A DNA stretch of 29,177 nt, taken from contig CAYLHF010000035.1 in the NCBI GenBank assembly GCA_964383365.1, forward strand, positions 1-29,177. Reading direction: 5' to 3'. The translations under genes and the position numbers were made by a program. Positions 1 to 7,783 of this stretch are shown one piece after another (position 1 is the stretch's first letter; each line of letters opens with the position of its first letter). The notes beneath the pieces are model-generated. The model searched no databases and was not told where the DNA came from. It worked only from the letters and a program-made list of their open reading frames with translations. This DNA is from CAYLHF01 sp964383365 (GTDB lineage Bacteria > Bacteroidota > Rhodothermia > Rhodothermales > UBA10348).

Positions 1-63
1 GGATTCGAACCCCCGGCCTCTGGAACCGGAATCCAGCGCTCTATCCAACTGAGCTACAAGCGC
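1..63 (-). tRNA. tRNA-Arg (anticodon CCG), 3' end cut by window edge
   Basis: On the minus strand the sequence folds as a tRNA beginning at base 63. It shows a seven-base acceptor 5' strand GCGCTTG, a TA linker, a D-arm starting GCTC, and an anticodon stem CTGGA/TCCAG enclosing the loop TTCCGGT. The anticodon is therefore CCG, which reads the arginine codon CGG. The T-arm ends in GGTTCGAATCC. The 3' half of the acceptor stem lies outside the window, so the gene is partial here. It is transcribed away from the sigma-factor gene that follows. Confidence 0.93.
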
Positions 64-74
64 AAAGGGGACGC

Positions 75-80
75 AATATA
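75..80 (-). promoter_or_regulatory. possible -10 element for the tRNA-Arg gene
   Basis: On the minus strand the hexamer TATATT sits 12 bases before the first tRNA base, followed by GCG, and so resembles both a sigma-70 -10 box and the TAnnTTTG element of Bacteroidota. No convincing -35 or TTTG box is seen at the usual distance. The call rests on position and AT-richness only. Confidence 0.3.
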
Positions 81-252
81 GCGTTTGAACACGGACAGCG
101 CCATCAAAAGCCTGCCGCAAACAATTAAGTATACGTAAAACCATACGCTCATTTGTCGAAGGATGACGAAGGGCAGCTAACCCATAACCGTAATCCCTGT
201 TCGGGCGGTGGGACTCACTCCGGGTCGTACCGCACCTTCAACCCCGACTGGA

Positions 253-1050
253 ATGACAGACACTGCACTCATAAAGCAGTTCAAAAAGGATCCGGAATCC
301 GGATATTCATCCTTATTGGACCAGTATACTCCGATTATCCTTCGGATGATTCGACGGTTTCTGACCGATCCGGATGAGGTCATGGAAACCTATACATCTA
401 TTTGTGAGAGGCTCCGTAACAAGAACTTTCAGGCACTCCGACGTTTCCGGATCAACAGTGAGTTGACACCGTGGCTCAGTGTCGTTGTCGCCAATGCGTG
501 TCGAGACCGTTTTCGGAAGAACCGCGTCTCATCCGTTCCAAATTCTATTATAAACCGGCTCGACGAGCGGGAAAAACTGATCTTCAAGTACTATTACCAG
601 GAGCATATGAAGCATCAGGAAATCGCAGAGACACTTCATGGACAGTACGGTCTGCCGTGCTCGACGACCGATGTAGCAAAGGCGATTCACAAGATCGACG
701 AAATGTTATCGGTCAATAAGCGCTGGCACCTCCTGGCTGCACTACGGGCCAATCGACCGGCCCTTTCACTGGAAGATCTTGCGATGGCCGGGATGTCGCT
801 CCCGGATAAGGGAAAGAGAGCCGATGACGATGATATGGGAGACGGTGCTGGTAGAGTCAGCGACCTCAATCTGGCTATCAGTGGACTGGATGCCGAGGAC
901 CAGTTATTGATTCTGCTTCGATTCGAACACGGCATGAGGGCGAATCAGATCGCCAAGGTCATGCAATTCGAGAACCCGAAATACGTATATACGCGGCTCA
1001 GAACAATCATCAATCGCCTGCGTCGGGACATGACCTCGGCGGTCGTATAG
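253..1050 (+). CDS. RNA polymerase sigma-70 family (ECF-like) sigma factor with a second region-4-like helix pair
   Basis: Predicted 265-residue transcription initiation factor. Residues about 18-90 resemble sigma region 2: the stretch ending TPWLSVVVANACRDRFRKN has the WL-x3-A-N-x3-D-x2-RK pattern typical of ECF region 2. Residues about 103-150 (LDEREKLIFKYYY...HQEIAETL) resemble region 4. A second region-4-like segment occurs at about 211-258 (LDAEDQLLILLRFEHG..ANQIAKVM), separated from the first by an acidic linker with DDDD. ECF factors normally carry one region 4 and are about 180-200 residues, so this one is long. An upstream in-frame GTG at 208 would add 15 residues; the ATG at 253 is preferred because the extension is Pro/Thr-rich and unlike a sigma N-terminus. 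No anti-sigma gene is adjacent. Family call is confident; regulon unknown. Confidence 0.8.
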   Translation: MTDTALIKQFKKDPESGYSSLLDQYTPIILRMIRRFLTDPDEVMETYTSICERLRNKNFQALRRFRINSELTPWLSVVVANACRDRFRKNRVSSVPNSIINRLDEREKLIFKYYYQEHMKHQEIAETLHGQYGLPCSTTDVAKAIHKIDEMLSVNKRWHLLAALRANRPALSLEDLAMAGMSLPDKGKRADDDDMGDGAGRVSDLNLAISGLDAEDQLLILLRFEHGMRANQIAKVMQFENPKYVYTRLRTIINRLRRDMTSAVV

Positions 1051-1226
1051 GCTCTGAGACAAGTAATCTCTCCTGAGTACAAGGCCGTTTGCCTCTCCTC
1101 ACCAGAACGTTCGCCTCTTATCGACGTACGAGTCGAAATCCTGCAATCCATTCCCGGTGATTCATCAGCGTAAAGGAAGCGCGTTGGCCGAGTCTGCAGC
1201 ATCTAACCGCGTTCTGCACCCACGAT
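1051..1226. other. intergenic spacer, nothing clear
   Basis: Spacer of 176 bases between the sigma factor and the CPBP protease gene. No tRNA, repeat, strong hairpin with a T-tract, or Shine-Dalgarno was seen. It presumably holds the promoter for the downstream CPBP-cdsA group, but no element stands out. Confidence 0.5.
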
Positions 1227-2225
1227 ATGGTCGAATCCAGTCAGCACGGAGCCACTCCACGCGCATCTTTACACACTTCGTTTCCGGCTTCATCCGGTCA
1301 GAACGCTGGACCTTCGACTCCAGCTACGTCGTTTCGCTTAACGGGTATTCTTGAAAAACGGGGTTTCCCGCCGTGGGTGACCGTCATTCTGGGACTACTG
1401 GTGGCATTTCTGCTGTTCCAGGGGATCAGTACGTTTTCCGCGTTGGCTCTCGTTCTGATAAAAGGCGGGTCTCTGACGGACCTACTGACCAATCTGGGGA
1501 CGTTTCTGGACGAAAACGCCCATGAGCTCATCCTCGGAAACACGATCGGTCAGGTATTCGGACTCCTGATTCCCGCGCTTCTCTTCGCCCGTTTCCACAC
1601 GACGAGCACCAGGGCATTCTTACGTATTCAACCGGTCGATTTTCGGTTGGTTATTCTGTCCATCGTGGGCCTGGTAGCTCTGATTCCGCTTGTTCAATGG
1701 GTAGGCGTCCTGAGCGACGGCCTTCCGTGGCCGGAATCGATTCGGGCGTTCGAAAAATCTCAGATGGACCTGATTGAGAAAATACTCACCAAAGATTTCA
1801 GCCTTGCGTTTACGGTATCCATGCTCGCTCTGACTCCTGCTGTTTGCGAGGAGATACTCTTTCGCGGCTATATTCAGCGTCAAGCAGAGAGAGCGTGGGG
1901 AGTGTGGGGGGGACTCATTTTCACGGGCGTGGCGTTCGGTCTCTATCATCTACGGCTTACCCAGGCCATCCCTCTCGGCTTGCTCGGTACGTATCTCGCC
2001 TGGCTGACGTGGAGATCAGGAAGTCTGATTCCGGCCATGATCGTTCACTTAGCGAACAACTCTTTTGCTGCTATTGCCGGAAAAATGACGCTGACTGGAC
2101 AGGACACCGCTGTCGATGCACCGCTATTTGAGGTTCCATGGATCATAGGTCTCCTCTCGGTAGTCGTACTGGCTGCCGTCACCGTGGTTTTTCATCGCGT
2201 AGCGTCGGCAAGGCAACAGACATGA
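1227..2225 (+). CDS. CPBP family intramembrane glutamic endopeptidase
   Basis: Polytopic membrane protein of 332 residues in the CPBP (CAAX protease / bacteriocin-processing, Abi) family, whose members cleave substrates within the membrane using a glutamate. The three family motifs are present: EEILFRG (E208, E209, R213), FGLYH (F237-H241) and HLANN (H274, N278). Several hydrophobic segments span about 49-80, 105-122, 141-163, 192-206, 225-262 and 305-322. The first ~46 residues form a Ser/Thr/Pro-rich soluble leader, and the ATG at 1227 has no clear ribosome binding site, so the start may be imprecise. It ends 10 bases before the DUF2007 gene and is probably cotranscribed with it and cdsA. 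Substrate unknown. Confidence 0.88.
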   Translation: MVESSQHGATPRASLHTSFPASSGQNAGPSTPATSFRLTGILEKRGFPPWVTVILGLLVAFLLFQGISTFSALALVLIKGGSLTDLLTNLGTFLDENAHELILGNTIGQVFGLLIPALLFARFHTTSTRAFLRIQPVDFRLVILSIVGLVALIPLVQWVGVLSDGLPWPESIRAFEKSQMDLIEKILTKDFSLAFTVSMLALTPAVCEEILFRGYIQRQAERAWGVWGGLIFTGVAFGLYHLRLTQAIPLGLLGTYLAWLTWRSGSLIPAMIVHLANNSFAAIAGKMTLTGQDTAVDAPLFEVPWIIGLLSVVVLAAVTVVFHRVASARQQT

Positions 2226-2235
2226 GGAGGAGTAT

Positions 2236-2523
2236 ATGACCAGAAACGACTGGGACGGGTGGATTAGCGTCTGCAATACGGGTACCGATTATGAGGCAAA
2301 TCTGATCAGAGACCGGCTGGATGATTCCGGCATTAAGGCCGTTATTCTGACCCACCGAGATCAGGCATTCAGTCTGAACGTGGGCGATATGTCGACGATT
2401 CGTATACTTGTTCAACCCGAGCATGAAAAAGAGGCCCGACGGATCCTGGAAACCGCCCCCCTTTCCGACGAAGAACTGACGGCGGCGGCCCTGGACGCTG
2501 ATCCAGATCGAGGTGAAGACTGA
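2236..2523 (+). CDS. DUF2007 domain protein (putative signal transducing protein)
   Basis: Small soluble protein of 95 residues. The order W-x-x-V-x-N-x-G-T-D-Y-E-A-x-L-I-R-x-R-L-D-x-S-G-I near the N-terminus, followed by a beta-strand ending IRILVQPEHEKEARRIL, matches the DUF2007 fold, a PII/ACT-like small domain whose function is not established. The start is well supported: an AGGAGGAG purine tract lies 4-11 bases before the ATG, the best Shine-Dalgarno in the left half of the window. The C-terminus is acidic (ending DPDRGED). It lies between the CPBP protease and cdsA, an association often seen in Bacteroidota. Confidence 0.82.
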   Translation: MTRNDWDGWISVCNTGTDYEANLIRDRLDDSGIKAVILTHRDQAFSLNVGDMSTIRILVQPEHEKEARRILETAPLSDEELTAAALDADPDRGED

Positions 2524-2543
2524 AAAAGAGCCCACAGATTGAC

Positions 2544-3365
2544 GTGAAAAACGGACTTCTCCGAATCATCACAGCCATCGTAGGCATCCCTGTTGTTGTG
2601 GGGATGACATATCTGGGGGGAACGGCGTTCACCGTAATGGTCGCCATCATCGCTCTGGCTGCGCAGTTCGAATTTTACACGCTCCAGAAGAAGACCGGAT
2701 TTGCTCCGTCCGTCATTCCCGGACTCGTTGCCGGACTGATCATTCTGTTGCCCGTAGTGTCGCCGCTCGCGAAGAGTCTGCTCATTCTCGTTGTACTGTG
2801 GGTGCTGATCGACCTGCTTTCGGTCCGCGGAGCGACTGCACCCGTTTCCCGACTGGCCGCAACGATCGCCGGTGTCGTCTATCCCGTATGGCTATTTTCC
2901 TTTTTGACACCCATACGATCGGGTCTTGAAATGTCATTCGACGCCACGGTGGCATTTCGTATCACGATGATGCTATTCTCGATCATCTGGGCTACGGATA
3001 CAGCGGCGTACTATACCGGCAAGTCGCTGGGAAAGCATAAACTCGCGCCGTCAATATCTCCGAAAAAGACGTGGGAGGGTTCGATCGGCGGCATCATGGG
3101 TGCCCTCGTTGCCGTACTGATCTTCAAGACTGTGTGGCTCGCGTTTCTGACATGGATGGATGTCGCTGCCCTGGCGCTCATCGGAGGGGTAGTCAGTCAG
3201 ATCGGTGATCTGGTAGAGAGTCGGTTCAAGCGGTCAGCCGGTGTCAAGGATTCGGCAGGTCTGCTTCCGGGGCATGGTGGATTTCTTGATCGATTCGATG
3301 GGATGATTCTGAGTTTCCCGGTATACTATCTGTATTTCGTTCACGTTGCAGGATACATCGGGTAG
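2544..3365 (+). CDS. cdsA: phosphatidate cytidylyltransferase (CDP-diglyceride synthase)
   Basis: Membrane enzyme of 273 residues making CDP-diacylglycerol from phosphatidic acid and CTP, the precursor of phosphatidylethanolamine, phosphatidylglycerol and cardiolipin. The CDP-diglyceride synthase signature is intact at about residues 226-252: SRFKRSAGVKDSAGLLPGHG followed by GFLDRFD. The rest is about eight hydrophobic segments, and length is normal for the family. The start codon is GTG, 20 bases after the DUF2007 stop, so the two are likely cotranscribed. No unusual feature. Confidence 0.95.
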   Translation: MKNGLLRIITAIVGIPVVVGMTYLGGTAFTVMVAIIALAAQFEFYTLQKKTGFAPSVIPGLVAGLIILLPVVSPLAKSLLILVVLWVLIDLLSVRGATAPVSRLAATIAGVVYPVWLFSFLTPIRSGLEMSFDATVAFRITMMLFSIIWATDTAAYYTGKSLGKHKLAPSISPKKTWEGSIGGIMGALVAVLIFKTVWLAFLTWMDVAALALIGGVVSQIGDLVESRFKRSAGVKDSAGLLPGHGGFLDRFDGMILSFPVYYLYFVHVAGYIG

Positions 3366-3384
3366 CCACCGGGGGGTGACCGAT

Positions 3385-3402
3385 GGGATGGAACGTCATC
3401 CC
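3385..3402 (+). terminator. weak hairpin after cdsA
   Basis: GGGATG and CATCCC form a perfect six-base stem with a six-base loop 20 bases after the cdsA stop. No T-tract follows, so intrinsic termination is doubtful. Confidence 0.25.
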
Positions 3403-3467
3403 GATGCGCGGGTAATAAAGGCGACCGGTAAGTCCTTATTTCATGTAGTCAACCGCATCTTCCAGAC

Positions 3468-3674
3468 GTGGGAATATTCGTACCGAACAAGCGTTACAAG
3501 TATCGCCGCTTCGATTATGAGCCGCGGTTTTACGACCCGACCAAGGACGAGCGGCTCAAGCGGCGCATGCGAATAAAGAGCCAGACGCGTGTACGTCGAA
3601 GAAATCCGCTGGGTCTCATTATTTTCGGACTCCTCTGTGCGGTCGTAGTTTTTATGTATCTGAGCATCGGATAA
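3468..3674 (+). CDS. small basic single-pass membrane protein
   Basis: A 68-residue protein with a GTG start. The N-terminal 45 residues are strongly basic and tyrosine-rich (KRYKYRRFDYEPRFYDPTKDE, then KRRMRIKSQTRVRRR). One hydrophobic helix at about residues 49-65 (LGLIIFGLLCAVVVFMYL) ends the protein, suggesting a tail-anchored topology with the basic face in the cytoplasm. Similar small proteins with an RY/FDP motif lie next to mutL in many Bacteroidota; some are labelled riboflavin synthase subunit beta in databases, a name with no support in this sequence. Function unknown. Compositional logic and context support a real gene. Confidence 0.7.
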   Translation: MGIFVPNKRYKYRRFDYEPRFYDPTKDERLKRRMRIKSQTRVRRRNPLGLIIFGLLCAVVVFMYLSIG

Positions 3675-3737
3675 GAGACGTCCCTCTCCGGTTCGTTCGA
3701 CGTCTGCCATTATCAATTATCACCCTGAGAGTTCAAC

Positions 3738-5693
3738 GTGTCAGGCGTTACAACAGCATCGGATAGCGTTATCAGGGTGATGCCCGCGACGCTCGCCAAC
3801 AAGATTGCGGCCGGAGAGGTTGTTCAGCGCCCTGCGTCCGCCGTCAAGGAGATGCTCGAAAATGCACTCGACGCAGGCGCCCGGAATATTACGGTGGTGG
3901 TCAAGGGGGCCGGCCGCGATCTGATTCAGGTCATCGACGATGGATGTGGGATGGGGGTCGAGGATGCCCCGCTGGCGTTTGAGAGACATGCCACCAGCAA
4001 AATTACGTCCGTCGAGGATCTGGATACGATCCGGACACTCGGATTTCGTGGGGAAGCCCTGGCCTCGATAGCAGCAGTTTCGCGTGTGACGCTCCGGACA
4101 CGTCGCACGCAAGAGGAAGTGGGCACGGAGGTCTGCATCAATGGCGGGGAGATCGAATCGATTTCTCCAATTGCCGCCCTTCCTGGAACGTCGCTCGAAG
4201 TGAGGAGCCTGTTTTATAACGTCCCGGCCAGACGAAATTTTCTGAAAAGGCCGGCCACGGAGTTAAAGCACATTGTGGATACGGTACAGGTTATTGCGCT
4301 CTCAAATCCGCAGGTCGGCTTTCGACTTGTGAACGGGGAGAACGAGATGTTTCGCGTATCGGAGTCCGCTGATTCCGGATCGGAAGTGCTCGCCCGTCGT
4401 CTGTCCGAACTCCTCCGCATTGAGTCGGCCACGGATGCCATTCCGATAAACGAATCATCGAGTTATCTCTCGGTCAAGGGGATACTCGGAAAGCCGGACG
4501 CGTATCGCCGAAGCAGGGGGCAGCAGTATATTTTTGTAAACGGCCGGTCTGTCAGGCATCGTTACCTCGAGCACGCTGTCTTTTCCGCATATGAGTACCT
4601 GTTGCCAGAGGGAACGTACCCGATGTTTCTTCTTTTCCTCGAGATCGAACCGCAGCATGTCGACGTGAATGTGCATCCGACAAAGGCTGAGGTAAAGTTC
4701 GACGACGAACGGGGCATCTATGCGATGGTCCGAACGATGGTCCAGAAGACCCTCTCAATGGCCGAAATGATTCCGGACTTCATGTCGGCGCGGCCCGTCG
4801 AGGGGATCTCATTGGATCTCGGCGGCCAGCTCGATTCGACGTATTCGGACGAGGCGACAACGTCGAGTAGTCTCCCGGGCGAGGGGCAGATCCGCGAGAC
4901 GGGCCGAGAGGAGAAGGGAACCGTATCCATGGCACGGGAGGCATGGAAGTCTCGACACGAGTTGGATTGGTCGGAAAACGGGGCGAGAGGTACCCGGTCG
5001 CGGGATTCGATTGGTAGCCAGGTTCCGGCCGGAACGCAGAGCTCGCTTCTTTATGATGCCGACGGGAGACTGCCCTCCGGAATCGCCGGCGTCCGGAGTC
5101 CCGGCGAGTCGGAAGAGGATACGCGTGATCTCCTCTGGCAGCTGCACGACGCGTATGTCCTGACGCAGATTCGGTCGGGACTGGTAATCGTCGATCAGAA
5201 TGCTGCCCACGAGAGAATCCTGTATGAACGAGCGCACCATTCGCTCGACAACGGGCTGGGTATGTCCCAGCAGCTTCTGTTTCCGCAGACGACAGATTAT
5301 GCGCCGTCTGAATTCGCTCTTCTCAAGATGCTCCTTCCGGATCTGAAGGCCGTTGGATTTGACATCGAATTTTTTGGTGGCCGCAGTGTGGTGATTCGTG
5401 GCGTACCGGCCGATATTCACGCCGGCGATGAACGGTCTCTGCTTGACGAGGTGATCGAGGAGTATAAGACGTTTGAGCGGGTCGAACGGCTGACCGGAAA
5501 AGAAAATCTTGCCCGGAGTCTGGCAAGCAGGAGTGCCATCCGCCCCGGTATGAGAATGTCCAAGAAAGAAATGAGAGCGCTGATCGATCAGTTGTTTGAG
5601 TGTGCGATGCCTTATGCGAGTCCGGGTGGGCGACCCACGATCGTCAAGCTTTCAGTCGACGAGCTTCGCGAGAGATTCGGTCTCAAGCCATGA
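3738..5693 (+). CDS. mutL: DNA mismatch repair protein MutL
   Basis: A 651-residue GHKL-ATPase that couples MutS mismatch recognition to strand removal. The N-terminal ATPase motifs are intact: ENALDAGA (E41), DDGCGM (67-72), and GFRGEAL (102-108). A variable linker of about 340-460 is rich in Ser, Gly and Glu. The C-terminal dimerisation domain contains DQNAAHERILYE at 486-497, ASR at 596-598 and SPGGRP at 628-633. In endonuclease-active MutL these read DQHA-x2-E-x4-E, ACR and CPHGRP, so three metal-site positions are changed here (His to Asn, Cys to Ser, Cys and His lost). GTG start, supported by GAGAG about eight bases upstream. Its last base is shared with tilS by an ATGA overlap. Confidence 0.96.
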   Translation: MSGVTTASDSVIRVMPATLANKIAAGEVVQRPASAVKEMLENALDAGARNITVVVKGAGRDLIQVIDDGCGMGVEDAPLAFERHATSKITSVEDLDTIRTLGFRGEALASIAAVSRVTLRTRRTQEEVGTEVCINGGEIESISPIAALPGTSLEVRSLFYNVPARRNFLKRPATELKHIVDTVQVIALSNPQVGFRLVNGENEMFRVSESADSGSEVLARRLSELLRIESATDAIPINESSSYLSVKGILGKPDAYRRSRGQQYIFVNGRSVRHRYLEHAVFSAYEYLLPEGTYPMFLLFLEIEPQHVDVNVHPTKAEVKFDDERGIYAMVRTMVQKTLSMAEMIPDFMSARPVEGISLDLGGQLDSTYSDEATTSSSLPGEGQIRETGREEKGTVSMAREAWKSRHELDWSENGARGTRSRDSIGSQVPAGTQSSLLYDADGRLPSGIAGVRSPGESEEDTRDLLWQLHDAYVLTQIRSGLVIVDQNAAHERILYERAHHSLDNGLGMSQQLLFPQTTDYAPSEFALLKMLLPDLKAVGFDIEFFGGRSVVIRGVPADIHAGDERSLLDEVIEEYKTFERVERLTGKENLARSLASRSAIRPGMRMSKKEMRALIDQLFECAMPYASPGGRPTIVKLSVDELRERFGLKP

Positions 5694-7117
5694 ATCCGGC
5701 TGCTCTGGTTGATGCTGTCGAAGTGTTCATCGATGCCAATGCACTTGCCCGTCCCGGGTCCACGATTCTAACGGGCGTCAGTGGCGGCGTGGACTCGATG
5801 GTCCTCCTCAATGTGTTGCAGGAGTTACATTATGAGGTCGAGGTCGCGCATGTGAATTATGGCCTTAGAGCCTCCGATTCCGACTCGGACGAACGTCTGG
5901 TTCGTACCTATTGCGAGGAGCGAAACCTTCGTTGCCATGTTCTCGATGCGGGACCGAGCATGCGTCATCGTCCCGGAGGAACATCTGTCCAGGCGTTCGC
6001 GCGGAAGATTCGCTATGACTTCTTCAGGGAGATTGCCGATGCGAGAGCATCGTCATCGATCACCGCAGTCGCCGTTGCCCACCACGCGGGCGATCAGATC
6101 GAAACGATTATTCTGAATCTGGACCGGAAAACGGGACTGGACGGACTCGCCGGGATGAGACCGAAACGTCCATTGTACGAAAACAGCGATCTTCCACTGA
6201 TACGTCCCCTTCTCGGGGCCCAAAAGAGTGCGATCATTCAATTCGCTGAGACCCATCGCATACCCTGGAACGAGGACATCAGTAATCGGTCCGAAAGCTA
6301 TGCACGGACCGAGGTACGATATGATCGTGTGCCGGCAATAGAGAAGTGCTATGGTCCCGGATCGATAGACGACATACTGGATTTATCGGCGGCTATAAGG
6401 CATTTTCTGGATTCCCGTCTTCCTGCTCTGCTACCCGAGGCGCTTCAATATGAGTCGACAGACCGTCCGGACGGAGGGGGACTGGTCCCGATAACCGCCT
6501 TGACGTCACTCGATTCGTCCATTCGCGGGTGGTACCTGCTTCGTTGTCTGAGACGATGGTTGCCCGGGGTACCGGTTCGGCGCTCGGTTGTGGAGGGAAT
6601 CGAAGCCCTTCTCGAATGCCAGACAGGTCGAAAACAGTGCTTCGGAAACGACGAAATCTGGCGGGAACGGGATCATCTGAGATTCCGTCCGGAATCAGCA
6701 ACGATCGGGGATGCTGGTATCGCTACGAGGTTCGTAGCCGTGGGAGAAGTATGCAGCATTTCGACGGGAAATGTGATGTCTGAGATGATTACGAGCCGCC
6801 CGAATTCGTTTACTACCGACGGAAAGGATACGATTTATCTGGACGCAGATGCCATCGTGGGTGACTTGAGGATCAGACCGTGGATGGACGGGGACCGCAT
6901 GGATCCGTTTGGAACCGGGGGGTCATCGAAAGTAAAGACCATCCTGACCGATGGGCGGGCCAGATCATCCGGTCGAAAGCACGCGTGCGTCCTTGAAGAC
7001 GACGAGCAGATTCTCTGGGTGATCGGGTATCGGGCGTCGCGACACGCCTCGATTGGAAACACTACGGAGAGGATAATTCGATTTTCTCTCGAACCGTCAA
7101 AAGAGGTGGAAAGCTAA
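5690..7117 (+). CDS. tilS: tRNA(Ile)-lysidine synthase
   Basis: Predicted 475-residue ATP-dependent enzyme that converts cytidine 34 of the CAU-anticodon tRNA-Ile into lysidine so that it reads AUA; essential in most bacteria. The PP-loop SGGVDS is at residues 31-36 in LTGVSGGVDSMVLLNVL, followed by the family pattern VAHVNYGLR and later AVAHHAGDQIETIILNL. The C-terminal part resembles the TilS substrate-binding and tRNA-recognition domains (DLRIRPWMDGDRMDPFG). The start is fixed by the ATGA overlap with the mutL stop; an open frame extends 90 bases further upstream inside mutL but has no merit. Translational coupling with mutL is likely. Confidence 0.94.
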   Translation: MNPAALVDAVEVFIDANALARPGSTILTGVSGGVDSMVLLNVLQELHYEVEVAHVNYGLRASDSDSDERLVRTYCEERNLRCHVLDAGPSMRHRPGGTSVQAFARKIRYDFFREIADARASSSITAVAVAHHAGDQIETIILNLDRKTGLDGLAGMRPKRPLYENSDLPLIRPLLGAQKSAIIQFAETHRIPWNEDISNRSESYARTEVRYDRVPAIEKCYGPGSIDDILDLSAAIRHFLDSRLPALLPEALQYESTDRPDGGGLVPITALTSLDSSIRGWYLLRCLRRWLPGVPVRRSVVEGIEALLECQTGRKQCFGNDEIWRERDHLRFRPESATIGDAGIATRFVAVGEVCSISTGNVMSEMITSRPNSFTTDGKDTIYLDADAIVGDLRIRPWMDGDRMDPFGTGGSSKVKTILTDGRARSSGRKHACVLEDDEQILWVIGYRASRHASIGNTTERIIRFSLEPSKEVES

Positions 7118-7174
7118 GCGCATTATCTCGTATTTTTAGTTTTGTCCCACCCGGATCCCATCAATCCAACCCGA

Positions 7175-7750
7175 ATGGAAAGCCTGCTGTTACTCCACGA
7201 CGATCAGACCATCACGCTGAGAGGCGAGCGTTTCAATATCTATCTTCCTCGTGAGGAGATACAGGCTCGTATCGCTGAGATCGGTGAGGCGATCAGTCGC
7301 GATTACGAGGGTAAGAAACCGATCCTTATCGGGGTATTGAACGGTGCGTTCATGTTTCTTGCCGATCTCATGAAGGAGATCAGAATCGACTGCGAGGTGG
7401 ATTTTCTGAAGCTGTCGTCCTACGGGGAAGAGAAAATATCGAGCGGTGTCGTTCGCGAACTCAAGAAAATCGATGCCGAAATAGCCGATCGACACGTTCT
7501 GGTGGTAGAGGATATTATCGATACCGGACTCTCGATGGAGTTCATTCTCGAACATCTTCGCGAGCATCGACCGGCCAGTCTGAAGACCGTGACGCTCTTA
7601 CACAAGTATGAAGCAACGAAGGTCGATGTCCAGGTCGACTATGTTGGATTCCCTATCCGAAACCTGTTTGTAGTAGGGTATGGACTCGATTATGGGCAAC
7701 TCGGTAGAAATCTGCCCGATATATACATCATAGACGAAGATCAGGAATAA
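7175..7750 (+). CDS. hpt: hypoxanthine phosphoribosyltransferase
   Basis: Purine salvage enzyme joining hypoxanthine (or guanine) to PRPP to give IMP (or GMP), in the cytoplasm. The PRPP-binding motif VLVVEDIIDTGLS is intact, and PILIGVLNGAFMFLADLM and VDFLKLSSYG are family-typical. The C-terminus FVVGYGLDYGQLGRNLPDIYII is the usual closing segment. With the ATG at 7175 it has 191 residues, close to the normal ~180; a TTG at 7142 in the same frame would add 11 residues. Neither has a clear ribosome binding site. It sits 57 bases after tilS, a common pairing in bacteria, and 33 bases before the tryptophan dioxygenase gene. Confidence 0.93.
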   Translation: MESLLLLHDDQTITLRGERFNIYLPREEIQARIAEIGEAISRDYEGKKPILIGVLNGAFMFLADLMKEIRIDCEVDFLKLSSYGEEKISSGVVRELKKIDAEIADRHVLVVEDIIDTGLSMEFILEHLREHRPASLKTVTLLHKYEATKVDVQVDYVGFPIRNLFVVGYGLDYGQLGRNLPDIYIIDEDQE

Positions 7751-7783
7751 GCCCTGCACCGTCTGCCGGTATGCCACATCGAT

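Noticed and set aside
3385..3402. Strong intrinsic terminator after cdsA
   Set aside because: The stem is only six bases and no T-tract follows; kept only as a low-confidence feature.
4809..5420. Antisense 203-residue ORF within mutL
   Set aside because: Arg/Pro-rich low-complexity translation typical of the reverse strand of a real gene.
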